A stretch of 64,000 bases of DNA. Source: Torreya grandis. Its lineage: Eukaryota > Streptophyta > Pinopsida > Cupressales > Taxaceae. Positions 53,390 to 63,720 of this stretch are shown in pieces. Numbering within the stretch: the stretch's first letter is position 1; every line of letters starts with the position of its first letter. The notes below the pieces were generated by a model. That model saw only the letters and a program-made list of their open reading frames with translations. It did no database searches and was not told the DNA's origin. The stretch covers positions 808,501-872,500 of the forward strand of contig JARHVA010004230.1 in assembly GCA_037957365.1 (NCBI GenBank), read 5' to 3'. The translations under genes and the position numbers were made by a program.

Positions 53390-54395
53390 ATGACATTGAC
53401 ACCTCTAGTTTTTGAGGAGCCATGTAGGATAATGCTCATGGATCATGCTATGACTAGGTCTTACCATTTTGCTAGGTACCTTGATCCTTATAGATGGTTT
53501 ACCCCTAAGCTTAGTGGGACTCTCCTTAGACTTTCTATAGAGCCCACTCCTCCCTCAATAGAGCCTACTATAGTTGAGATTATTCTCACTCCTACTATAG
53601 TTGATCCTATTTCTACTCCTACTATTGGTGACCTTACCCTTATTTTTGATGTTATCACTCCTTTTATTGATCTTAGTTCCATTATTTCCTCATCATCACC
53701 ATCCCTTGATGATTGTTTAACTCCCTTTATTAATATGGTTCCTCTACCCACCGAATGGGATGATGAATATTCTCTCTCTTCTTCCACTTATATTATACCT
53801 CTTTCTATGAGTGCTTCTACTAAAACCACTAACAAGCATATATGTTACTTCCATTGGATATATAATCATTCTTCCACTCATTGTCAATAATTTTGATAAT
53901 ATATTGATACCTTGCATCCCTTTTCCCCATCATAAAAAAAACATACCTCTGTTGAAGGTACCACCTAAATATCTACCCAAGTATGTTGAGGTATATTTTC
54001 TATGGCATCTATGTGGTACCCATCACGTCAATCATTGTCACATCCTAAAACATCTCAAAGATCATCTTATATCCATTCTTAGACATTCTTCTAGTCTTAC
54101 CATAGGTCATCCCCACATGAAAACTCCTCCTTATTTTCCCATGGCTCCACCTCTAGTGGTTCCAACCCCTCACATGGTCCTTTCACCACCTTCTATGTCT
54201 CCACCTCTGATTTATTCACCTATGAACCTCCACTCACACATGGATCCTTCTCCACCAATGATTCCTGCATCTCCTATATATCCCACTCCCACAAATTATC
54301 CTAACCATCGTTTGCCTAATTTTCCTGCTCAACATGATCCATCAAGTATTCTTAATTTTTCAATTCAAAAGATCAAAAGAGATTTATTTTCCTAG
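53390..54395 (+). pseudogene. Gag relic of a second L-family element, with two zinc-knuckle-like motifs
   Basis: An open frame at 53,390-53,890 and an overlapping one at 53,811-54,395 cover a Pro/Thr-rich protein. Around 53,540-53,660 it repeats an (I/P)TIV(E/D)P(I/T)-type unit. At 53,843-53,884 it reads CYFHWIYNHSSTHC, an exact CxxHxxxxHxxxxC arrangement. In the second frame 54,007-54,048 reads FLWHLCGTHHVNHC, the same spacing with the first Cys replaced by Phe. The tail is very Pro/Met-rich (PPSMSPPLIYSP). I did not find the WYxxL capsid core seen at 40.4 kb, so that part may be deleted. It sits downstream of LTR copy 4 with the same leader motif. Confidence 0.6.
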
Positions 54396-55074
54396 TATTC
54401 ATTGAATATTTATGAGACATTAGTCACATTTTATATCTATCTTCATAGATACTTATCCCATGTATTAGATAATGTGTGTGGATAGATTTACTAGTATTTA
54501 TGAGCACATGAATGGTGATTTCACATTTATATTTTATTGGATGTGTGCTCCAATCTTATTTCTATCATTATATCATTTGACATTGTGTCAAATTTTTGAT
54601 TATCTTATATCATGATCTTACTTATACTATATCTTGCTTATATTATCATTTATATTCATATATGGTTTTCTTTTATCATTGCTTTCCCTTTTTCCTTAGA
54701 GTTTTTATCAAAACTCTCTTTCTGGTATCTTTATGATTATTTTGCTTTCTTATCTCTCTTTTTAATTGATAATTTGTCATGGTGACTTAGTTATACAAAC
54801 CTTATTCCCTTTGGTTATTTTATCCTTTTACCATGTGATAAGTTAAAAAACACTCTATCTCATTATTGTCTCCTTTTACTAGTCCACTTTGGATCTCCTT
54901 TTTCTCTCTTCATTTTTACATAAAATAATCATATACATAGTTGAGACTTGAGTTCACATGATAGTTTACTATCAAACCTAAGTGTCCTAGTCAGTCTTTA
55001 TCTTTGGTTACTTAGATTCCTTTAGCCTTAGTCTACATATAATTTGTTTCTATCAATATCTCCCTCATGATTGG
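54396..55074. other. No gene; sequence between gag relic and LTR
   Basis: AT-rich non-coding sequence. No pol motif is seen where it would be expected. Confidence 0.4.
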
Positions 55075-55677
55075 TCATTCCAAATACATATGGAGGAGGA
55101 ATATAAAAAATACTTCAAAATAAAGTTAAAAGCCAAATCATTTAAATAAAAACAAATGATATCAAAGGTAAAAAAATATTCTTAAAAGTCTAATCACACT
55201 AAAAGATGTGATTTAAAGCACATCTCCTTCTAGTTGAATCTCAAACTTCATAGTTAGCCTCATGATAGAGCTAAGGTCCTTTGGGGTGTATGAGACCAGT
55301 AGATTAGAAGAGGAGAATAAAAATTCTTTTAGTGTTACCTAATTTCTCATGCAAGTACCCAATATTCATAGTATACTGATGGCTCTATAAGGGGTCCTGA
55401 AGAATAAGGAACACATCATGGGAAGGTAGGTCCATGTTAATTTTCCTTGTTACTTTCACGAGTTGATATTAGTAACACACTTATTTGACTACAAAGCTTT
55501 ATGTATATAATAAATAGGTTTCCTTTGTAAATAGATGACCACTAGTCACTTAATGTCTTCTCATGTCCTTGGTATGCCTCTTTCCTCTTGAGGTATTCTC
55601 ATAAGATGCCTAAGTCTTGATTTTTAAACTCCCTTTTTCCTTTGTAAGACCATGGATAGGACCCAACATTCCTCAAA
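55075..55677 (+). repeat. L-family LTR, copy 5 (truncated start)
   Basis: Begins AATACATATGGAGGAGGAAT and continues through GCAAGTACCCAATATTCATAG and AAGGTAGGTCCATGTTAAT, matching 42,570-42,960. It ends at GTAAGACCATGGATAGGACC, a block also found at 42,016 and 42,131. At 55,678 it is cut by the next element. Confidence 0.6.
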
Positions 55678-56484
55678 GTAGAATGGTAAAAATTTGTATA
55701 GATCTATATGGATCTCATACAAAAGCTAATGGAAAATAGTACGGCTTGTATGCTGTACTCCAGATTTAAAGAAATATAGCCTAATATAGAAGATCTTTAT
55801 TTTGAACAATTACTCAAACAAAACCTAATGAAATAAATACCTGTAAACCTTTGTGATAGCTTATGTATGAAGTTATCTCTCAAATTGGCAATAGATCAAC
55901 TGATATCTCACAACCTCTGAATCACACACACTAAAGAGTGGATGTTCTCCAATGCAAATGGAATCCTGGAACCCTTGGCTTAGTCTTCTTAGAAGAATTC
56001 TTAGCAAAAATCAATAATCATAATCTCATAATTAATGGATAATTTGCCTCCCTCTAATAAGAAACCCTTATATCCTCCAAAAAGGTGTGCTTTCCCTAAT
56101 TAGGGTTTCATAATTAAGAATTAGGGTTTCTTAATTAAAAATAGGCCAAATAATTAAAATTTAATTATTTCAATCAAATATTAATATCCCCCTCAATACA
56201 TGTCAAATCCTTGAACCGTCTGAAGCTGGTGAATCAGAGAGTGATTCTACACATCACCATACCAAAATAAGGGTGCTCCATTGCATGTCAAATATCCCTA
56301 AATAATAGGAGCTTAGGTAGACATGTCTAAAAGACCCTAAATGAAAGCCAACTATAGAAATTCTGCTAATCAAAGCCAAGCTAAGCTCCATCTAGACCCT
56401 CTATCCATCCTATCAGCCTACGAGGGTCACATAATAGGCTAACCATCAACTCTAATGATGTCCACTAAAAAAGGGGACATGACA
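55678..56484 (-). repeat. 3' LTR, truncated
   Basis: Matches 58,707-59,502 throughout (GCTAATGGAAAATAGT, TTGTATGCTGTACTCCAGAT, TAATTAGGGTTTCATAATTA, CACTAAAAAAGGGGACATGA). At its left edge the match ends abruptly at GTAGAATGG, next to L-family sequence. Confidence 0.9.
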
Positions 56485-56498
56485 ATCCACCCCTCCTA
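56485..56498 (-). other. Polypurine tract
   Basis: Minus strand TAGGAGGGGTGGAT lies immediately before the LTR start TGTCATG. Confidence 0.8.
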
Positions 56499-56689
56499 AA
56501 ATTGCTTGCCCTTAAGCAATATCTAAATAACAAACCACTCAATCCTCCTAGATCCCAAATATAGTCATGATCTATACTGATGACAATCAATGCAAGCTCC
56601 TACCATATCCTCTAAAATATAACTAAGAGGAATCCACAATCAAACTGGTGAATGCAACTCAACCAATCTCTAAAATCACAACTACCCTA

Positions 56690-57670
56690 GATGTGTCGAT
56701 ACTATAGTCTGTGTAACTTGCTACTACCAATTCCATCTACAAAAGATGGTGCCAATCCATCCCATAATGGATGGTAAGAAACTGGAGCCGATCTACACCT
56801 GTGTGAAATCAAATCTCCTATCTCTAGGTCAAAAGAAGAATAATGAGCATACCCCACCATATAATACCTATAGGAACCCCCAAACTCTGCTATTGGCTCA
56901 CCATCACTAAACTAGGAATCAATAGATTGCTCCAATCTCTGACTCCAAGTGGCTGTAGGTTGGATAGGACCCTATGCAATTTTCTCAACAAACCCCACCT
57001 CAAAATCCCTGTGAGGTAGCATAGTATAAAGGATCACTATAATCTCCCCACCCAATCTGCTAATAACACTAGTACCTTGGATGAGAACACCCTCCATCAC
57101 CTTATGTGAGTCTAGATGAACACCTACACTATCTAGCAAATACTCCATGAATGATTCAGTGCAATAAAAATTATACGTAGAAGCATCAACATACTCCCCT
57201 GCACACCACAACTGATCCCTCTATAAAAGTGGCACAACCAACTATACCACACTATCATCTGTGTGAGAAGAATCAATCTGGAGACTCAACTCCATTGGTA
57301 TCCCAAACTCATTAGGACTAGGTACTCCCAAATCTTGAACATGTGTGTCAGCCTCAACAACATGTTCCTCAACTACAACTGTAGGAATGTACTCACCAAT
57401 AACACTCAATGTACTAACCTCTGAGTATACCTCCACACTCTGAATGCCAGCATCAGACTCATCCTCATCTAACTCTGAAGAAGCTGCTACTAAAACTATC
57501 TCATCATCATAATCTCCAGCTCCCTCATCCTCTGTAACTAAGAGTCCAAATCCCCATGACTAAGCTCATCCACATGTCTCTTAGAATCCTGGTGAACCAC
57601 CTTCATTGCCTCTACCTTAGGCTCTGAAGCCTCTGCCTTTGACTCCTTAGAACTATCCTACTATTTGAAA
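56690..57670 (-). pseudogene. Acidic open reading frame of unknown function, replacing pol
   Basis: After the zinc knuckle the minus strand keeps one protein-like frame with few breaks. There is a Lys/Glu-rich start (SSKESKAEASEPKVEAMK), a strongly acidic stretch near 57,480-57,560, open frames at 57,242-57,436 and 57,059 region (56,972-57,211), and after a TAG a further coding-like run with EFGGSYRYYMVGYAHYSS and SYHPLWDGLAPSF near 56,750-56,880. I recognise no protease, RT, RNase H or integrase motif. Composition and continuity suggest it was coding when the element moved. It could be a rearranged gag-protease remnant, a captured host sequence or an element-specific ORF. Function is unknown. 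Confidence 0.5.
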
Positions 57671-58200
57671 TCTTTTGATTCTAAATCCTCATAATACACC
57701 CACATCACATGATTTGCCTTGCCCTTAGGCCTCAAAGGACAATCGTGATTGGCATCATATGGACCTTTGTAGTAGAAGCAAAGCTTTTTCCTGTGTAGAT
57801 CATTAAGAGCCTCTCGATCCAAATGTGGTGTTGCTAGGTTGGCCTTTGAATCATTCTTAACAAACGTAGGCTATGTAGGCCTATCAATCATCCTAGAATG
57901 GGTCAGCTGTGGTCTCTGATTAACAGTAGCACTCATGTTATCTCCTTGCTCCCCATTCTATCAAATAAGTGTGTTCATCCTCTTTACCATAGCAATGAGT
58001 GCATGTAGTGCCTATGTCATCTCATGGTAGACTTCTCTGGTGTCTTGATCATCATTATGCCTATGGCCCTAGTGTGGGTTACCATCACGCCTGTCACTCA
58101 TGATAATCAGCTACTGTTCTAACCCCTGGGTACCTTCAAGCAAGGCTCTACTATGTGTGTTATACCTATGTGGTCCCAACTCTTGTGGCTGCATAAGATT
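57671..58200 (-). pseudogene. Shortened gag with zinc knuckle
   Basis: On the minus strand an ATG near 58,184 starts MQPQELGPHRYNTHSRALLE, shortly after the PBS. After about 120 codons with several TAGs the frame reaches KLCFYYKGPYDANHDCP at about 57,735-57,790, a zinc-knuckle remnant of the CFYCxxPxxxxHxC type in which the second Cys has become Tyr. There is no room for, and no sign of, the capsid core, so the central gag is deleted. It leads without a clear break into the acidic frame downstream. Confidence 0.6.
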
Positions 58201-58227
58201 TTCAAACCCTTAGGATGGTAGGATTTA

Positions 58228-58239
58228 GCTCTGATACCA
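58228..58239 (-). other. Primer-binding site 1 (adjacent to the LTR end)
   Basis: Minus strand TGGTATCAGAGC, a perfect Met-tRNA type match, one base after the LTR end ...GGGGATATTACA. Confidence 0.9.
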
Positions 58240-58280
58240 CTGTAATATCCCCAACTAATAGGGACTCTAGAAAGACAAAA

Positions 58281-58292
58281 GCTCTGATACCA
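58281..58292 (-). other. Second PBS copy inside the LTR end
   Basis: A second perfect TGGTATCAGAGC (minus strand), lying 53 bases inside the LTR. It would be copied as part of the LTR if the outer PBS is the one used. Confidence 0.85.
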
Positions 58293-58599
58293 CTATAATA
58301 TTCCCAACCAATAGGGACTATAGAAAGATAAAAGCTCTAAATTGCTTTTCTGTGTATTCTAATTTTTTTGTATGAAATAAGATGATTAAAATAGAAGTAC
58401 TCTATCATACATATAAAAAGAATATTCAAATACTATCTTAAAAACTTGAATTTTTTGCAAACTAGAAATAAACCTTGGATCTGATCTGTCTCGGGTTGCT
58501 GTGTTAAAAACAAAGTCACTGTCATCGATTATTCTATCACTATCAATGGTATAACTCTGTGAAAATTGCCAACATCAGCGTTTGATGACCTGGGTCAGC

Positions 58600-58673
58600 T
58601 AATGTCAGTTGATATCCTGTCGATGTCAGTTTTTGAGTCGACTGATGTCAGTCACTAGACTGTCGATGTCAGT
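58600..58673 (-). promoter_or_regulatory. Four iterated ACTGACATCA-like motifs, 21-22 bp apart
   Basis: The plus-strand decamer (T/C)(A/G)ATGTCAGT starts at 58,600, 58,621, 58,643 and 58,664. On the element's own strand this is ACTGACAT(C/T)(A/G), close to the TGACGTCA/TGACATCA class bound by plant bZIP factors. The regular spacing of two helical turns inside an LTR suggests an enhancer. That role is inference. Confidence 0.5.
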
Positions 58674-59502
58674 CTCTATGCTTCCCATGGTGCTTTTTGG
58701 CCTGATGCAGAATGGTACAGATCTGTATAGATCCCATATAAAAGCTAATGGAAAATAGTGCAGCTTGTATGCTGTACTCCAGATCTAAAGAAATATGCCT
58801 AATACATAAGATCTTTATTCTAAACAATTACTCAAATAAAACCTAATGAAATAAATACCTATAAACCTCTGTGATAGATTCTATATGAAGTTATCTCTCA
58901 AATTGGCAATAGATCGGCTGATATCTCACAACCTCTGAATTGTACACACTAAAGAGTGGATGTTCTCCAATGCAAATAGAATCCTAGAACCCTTGGCTCA
59001 GTCTTCTCAAAAGAATCCTTAGCAAAAATCAATAATCATAATCTCATAATCAATGGATAATTTGCCTCCCTCCAATAAGAAACCCTTATATCCTCCAAAA
59101 AGTTGTGCTTGCCCTAATTAGGGTTTCATAATTAAGAATTAGGGTTTCTTTATTAAAAATAGGCCAAATAATTAATATTTAATTAAATTAATCAAATATT
59201 AATATCCCCCTCAATACATGTCAGATCCTTAAACCATCTAAAGCTGGTGAATTAGAGAGTGATTCTGCACATCACCATACCAAAATAAGGGTGCTCCACT
59301 ACATGTCAAATATCCCTAAATAATAAGAGCTCAGGCAAACATGTTTGAAAGACCCTGAATGAAAGCCAATTGTAGAAATTCTGCTAATCGAAGCCAAGCC
59401 AAGCTCCATCTAGACCCTCTATCCATCCTATCAGCCTATGAGGATCACATAATAGGCTAACCATCAACTCTAATGATGTCCACTAAAAAAGGGGACATGA
59501 CA

Positions 59503-61160
59503 GAGTATTTAATATATTTCAAAATCAATAAAATATGAATTTTATAAGAATAAGTTCACATATAAATTACTATTAATAGAAAGTATGAATAAGAGTAGGT
59601 TATGCATGTTGTTAGTTCTATGTTGTAGTTTTATACCATGTGTAGGTTTTATAAATTATTTAATATGGATCTAGAGTCTGTCATCTTTGTAAATTGACTA
59701 TTTTGAGGATTGAATGTGGATCTAGAGTTGATCAATGCTATAAATTGACTATCTGGACCTACCTAGGTGAGTCCATCAAAAAATGGACATTTGTGATAGA
59801 AAAATGTCTCTGAAGTTTGATGAAATTATCATTATAACATGTTCCCCATATTTTTGGAAAGAATCACTAGGGTTGCTTGTAAATTATTACCTTATGTGAT
59901 ATTAAAATATTATTATGTGCACAAGTTTATAAAACATATATCCTTCAATTTAAACCCCTAGCTCTACTTTTGACACAAATATTATGATTATAAAATGGGA
60001 ATAAATATGGGTTAAATAACCCAAACCATAAATTCTAAATTTACAAAGCATTAACTAAATTCATAATACTTCATATAAGCCTCAAAATAAATATAGTTAT
60101 CCTAAGTAGGTGTATGTGTGCAATGATCCTCCTTTTGAATGTATGAAACCTATGATCTACATTTTGACACTTAAAAATCAAAATGTTGACTTAATTAGTT
60201 GATTTAGGCCTGGATAGGGCATGTTCCTTGAAAATATTTTTTTTGGAGATTTAGGGCAAGCATTCTCAATGTAAACTGATAAAATAAGTTCTCATAGCAC
60301 TTGATAGATGCTAGATAGAAACTAGGATTAGACTTATTATGTATAAATAGATGACTCTTTATGTAAATTATTACACCATTGACATGTGAAACATATCATT
60401 TATTCCATAAGTATTATTTTATTTGTAAAATTATCATTTATTATCATGCAAATAAGTCTTACATAGGTAGACTACTTTGCAAATCGAGAGATGTCTAAGT
60501 ATGAGTAGAGGGGTCTAGACAGACAAAAATGATTATTTGATGATCATGGGATAGTATAATTAGGATAATAAATAGATTAAGCACCTTTTAAGTAATTTTT
60601 AAAAGTGACTAATAATAAATTAAAAATCCAAAAACCATAGAATGAAAGTGGATATGGGATAAGAGTGTGAAAGAACCATATGTGTACACACAAACCATGT
60701 AAGATATATATGGAAAAACAAACATTTTCAAGTGTTTAATGTCATATTATAAATGTCTACAAGAATATGGATACAATAGTATTAGTATAATATATCTTTA
60801 TTTCATAAACTATGGAGATATTTCATATGAATGATATAATTTTTTTTGCTAAGTCCATCCATAGATAAACAAGGAAGAGAGAATATCAGAAAGAGTCAAA
60901 TGTTTATACAAAATTCACATATGTAAAATATAAGTCATAAATGATGTTTCAAAGTGTCAAATAAATTTTATAAGGATATACAAATATATCTAATCACACA
61001 TATAGGAACATGATTAAATGATCATGATGCACACAAGTATTCAAGAGACAACTCAACATTGGCTTGACTCTAACCTGACTTGGATTCAAAATGGCCATGA
61101 AATAACTATAATATAGTCTAAAAAACTAATTTATGATGTGAAAAAACTTAATCATTATAC
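59503..61160. other. No gene recognised
   Basis: Starts with GAGTA, the presumed target flank. AT-rich with stops in all frames and no repeats that I could define. Confidence 0.4.
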
Positions 61161-61256
61161 TCATATAAACACACAATGTAACACCCCTCAATACACACAC
61201 ATATGACATGCAATCTAGTACACATAAATTATCACATGTAGAAAATGTAGTGTAAG

Positions 61257-61370
61257 ACACATCAATGGTCACACATATGCAACACACATCAATGGTCACA
61301 AATATGAGACACATTGGTGGTCACACATAGAATGCACAATGTAACACATGTTAATGGTAATAAAATGTAA
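61257..61370. repeat. 25-27-bp short tandem repeat
   Basis: ACACATCAATGGTCACA starts at 61,257 and 61,284, and a variant ACACATTGGTGGTCACA at 61,309. A weak fourth, ACACATGTTAATGG, follows. Confidence 0.75.
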
Positions 61371-61455
61371 CATGTAAAAAAATCAACAGTCATGGAGTAA
61401 ATATGGTAATCCATATAATCACTCAATTTCATCATTTAGTATAGTATTACATAAT

Positions 61456-62190
61456 GTAACAACCCACTGGGTTTTACCAAAATATAGTAATTTTTTAAAA
61501 ATTAATTACACATATTCATCATATAGATTTCACCATGATAAATCTAGTTAGTGATCTTTAACTAATTATATTTATTTATTTAACCATAAGGTCTATAGCT
61601 AATCCACTTACCTAAGGACCACCATGAATAGATATACCAATCATGAATAAAGTTGATTAAATAATACATACCACATATAATCATAAATGAAATAATATAA
61701 ATTTAGCTATGACTGATACAACATTACAACCACTATTGTAGAAGTATAATGTATAAATATTATAATTTTTAGAAATAAATAATATCTAAAATAATAAAAC
61801 ATGATACAAAGCTCCATGGAGCACAAGTATCCATGATTCAAGAGTCTCCACAACACAAGTATCAATTTGTAATCTCAAGCGTAGTCTCTAGTGTAGTACT
61901 CTAGATGGGAGGGGGAACATCATCTAATAACTTTTCCACACCAACCATGAATAATAGATCCCCTATACTATCTCTCAACAATAAGATAGTCCTTCCTTTA
62001 TAGATGGGTAGATATTGTTAGTGTGGGAATCCAAAGTAAAAAACTAGAACTTGTGTGCTATATGTTGTTCCCCCAAAATATCACTCATTTTTGAGACAAC
62101 ATTTGAACTATTTTGGTCCTCAGACCAAAATAATCTCTACCCTTCTCAAAATTTATTCTAAACATTCAAATTCTCATTTTTTAAGCTTCT
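61456..62190. other. Possible LTR start; otherwise unassigned
   Basis: TGTAACAACCCACTGGGTTT at about 61,456 resembles the TGTAACACCC start of some plant Ty3 LTRs, and TGTAACACCCCTCAATA occurs also at about 61,171. No paired repeat is present in the window. A 10-bp stem with a 4-base loop (TATTTTGGTC..GACCAAAATA) lies at 62,109-62,132. Confidence 0.25.
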
Positions 62191-62197
62191 TAGAAAA

Positions 62198-62289
62198 TCT
62201 ACAGACTCTATAGGCTTAAATCTACAGACTCTGTAGGCTTCAATCTACAGAATTTGCAAGTTAATTTCTATGGACTCTGTAGGAAAGAA
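62198..62289. repeat. 23-bp tandem repeat, four copies
   Basis: Units TCTACAGACTCTATAGGCTT+3, TCTACAGACTCTGTAGGCTT+3, then TCTACAGAATTTGCAAG+6 and TCTATGGACTCTGTAGG+6 follow at exact 23-base steps from 62,198, 62,221, 62,244 and 62,267. Confidence 0.88.
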
Positions 62290-62399
62290 GCAAGCTCTCA
62301 ACACTTGGGTGATTTCAACAGTTGGTTTAATGAAAAGGCTCAACCAAAAGATTTCAACATGAGCAGCAAGAGTTCAATAGGTTCAAAGGCTTCTACAAG

Positions 62400-62760
62400 T
62401 AGGTTCAATCAAAAGAATAAGTTTCTGAGGCTTGAACCATTAAACTGTTGAACCATTGAACCACTTTGGTTCAAAGGTTCAATGCGCTCAAGGTTCAATA
62501 GGTTCAATGCATTTGGTTCAATGAGGATCAAAAGGACTTAGCCAAATCAAATAGAATGAACTGATTGAATCGATGAACCATTAAACCACTTTGGTTCAAA
62601 GGTCCAATGGATTTAAGGTTCAAGGTTTAATGGATTCAATGAAGCTTTTTTTAAAGAATCTTGGTTTAAGTGATCAAAGGGAATGAGCCATTAAACTATT
62701 AAACAAAAGTTGGTTCAATCGGTTGGTTCAATTGATAAGTTCAAGGGGTTGCCCCAAAGT
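62400..62760. repeat. Dense GGTTCAATGG-type simple repeat
   Basis: Variants of GGTTCAA(T/A)GG and TGAACCATTAAACCAC recur many times in about 350 bases with irregular spacing. They account for the lack of stops in some frames. I recognise no protein. Confidence 0.75.
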
Positions 62761-63720
62761 CAAAGGATCAAATACCCTTGTGGAGGGTGGTGAACCAAGG
62801 CCTAAAACTCTTGCAAAGGGCAATGAGAAAAAACCTAATAGAACTCAGTGGATGTTGCCATGTGTCACAATTTGAAATTCACATAAAATTGACTAAGGCA
62901 AATTTTGAAGGGCAGATACCCTTGTAGAGGGTAGGAAGGAGGCACATGGACCAATTGAAAAGACCAAAAGACAAAGGGATTTCCTTTGGGAAAAAATACT
63001 AAGGCAAGAAATGAATTCTTTCAGACTTCTATCTGAAGATATTCCTTCAAACAAAAAGTCTGAAGAAATTTGGGGAAGTTGCAAGAGAAAAGCCCAAAAG
63101 AATTTCCAAAGGCCAAAGACAAAGCAATCAGAACAATTCTTGTAGACTTTTTGTCCATGGGAAAATGTTCATGGAAAAAGTTTGTAGGAAAGCTCTGAAG
63201 GATTTTAAAGACAAAAAGGCCATTGAAGGACCTCGAAGGGTAGGTGTCCTTATGGGGGACTCTTAGCTACCAAATTAAAGGACACTTCCCCAAAGCCAAA
63301 GGGTCACCTTCCCTTTGGGAGGATGTAAATAAGAAATATGAAAGAAGCAAGTAACAAAAAAGGCTAAATCAAGAGAAAGTTAAAGAAAGTCCAAGGGGTG
63401 ATGCACCCAAAGACGTCAAAGTCAAGAACGGTGAACTAGCCATTAGAAATTCAAACATAGTGATGGGTGTGTGAACATCAATTTCAAGGTTCATAAAATA
63501 GCCGTTGATTTTGAAAAGCCTTAAAGAAGAGCCAAAGAACTTAGCAACCTACCAGAAGAAAGAAAGCTCTGAAGACCACCCGAAGGGTAGATACCCTTAT
63601 GGGGGGCTCTTCCTGACCCAAAGTAGACCATTTCTCAAAGCCTCGAAGGTTAGGTCACCTCTAAGAAAGATCAAATGATAAAGCTAAAGGAATTGTTGAG
63701 GAAAGTGATGTGCCCACGAC
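62761..63720. repeat. Diverged 0.31-0.35-kb tandem repeat in purine-rich DNA
   Basis: CGAAGGGTAGGTGTCCTTATGG near 63,233 recurs as CGAAGGGTAGATACCCTTATGG near 63,582. GTGATGCACCC..GACGTCAAAGT near 63,398 recurs as GTGATGTGCCC..GACGTCAAAGT near 63,705, and each is followed by an (A/T)AGCCATT block. A weaker relative with GATACCCTTGTAGAGGGTAG lies near 62,917. The plus strand is A/G-rich and richer in CpG than the rest of the window. No coding function is recognised. Confidence 0.55.

Larger units (their letters stand above)
58228..58333. repeat. 53-bp tandem duplication spanning PBS and LTR end
   Basis: GCTCTGATACCACT starts at 58,228 and 58,281. Both are followed by TAATAT(C/T)CCCAAC, AATAGGGACT and AGAAAGA(C/T)AAAA. 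A third GCTCT at 58,334 begins unrelated sequence. The period is exactly 53. The copies differ at a few transitions. Confidence 0.93.
55678..59502 (-). mobile_element. Non-autonomous Ty3-like element with unrecognised internal ORF
   Basis: Direct repeats at 55,678-56,484 and 58,707-59,502 are the shared part of its LTRs. The right LTR is complete (58,241-59,502); the left one lacks its last 450 or so bases. On the minus strand the LTR begins TGTCATGTCCCC, is preceded at the left copy by purine tract TAGGAGGGGTGGAT, and the right copy is followed by a Met-tRNA PBS. The interior holds a shortened gag with a zinc knuckle and a long acidic reading frame, but no RT or integrase motif. The right flank is GAGTA; no matching duplication is expected on the truncated left side. 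Confidence 0.85.
58241..59502 (-). repeat. 5' LTR, complete (1,262 bp)
   Basis: Minus strand TGTCATGTCCCC to GGGGATATTACA. It contains the duplicated PBS segment near its end and the iterated TGACATCA-like motif at 58,600-58,673. Confidence 0.8.

Noticed and set aside
53488..53787. 99-codon minus-strand frame
   Set aside because: It is the shadow of the plus-strand Pro/Thr-rich gag relic.
61171..61190. TGTAACACCCC as a definite LTR start
   Set aside because: No paired copy, PBS or PPT is found nearby, so only a weak suggestion is kept.
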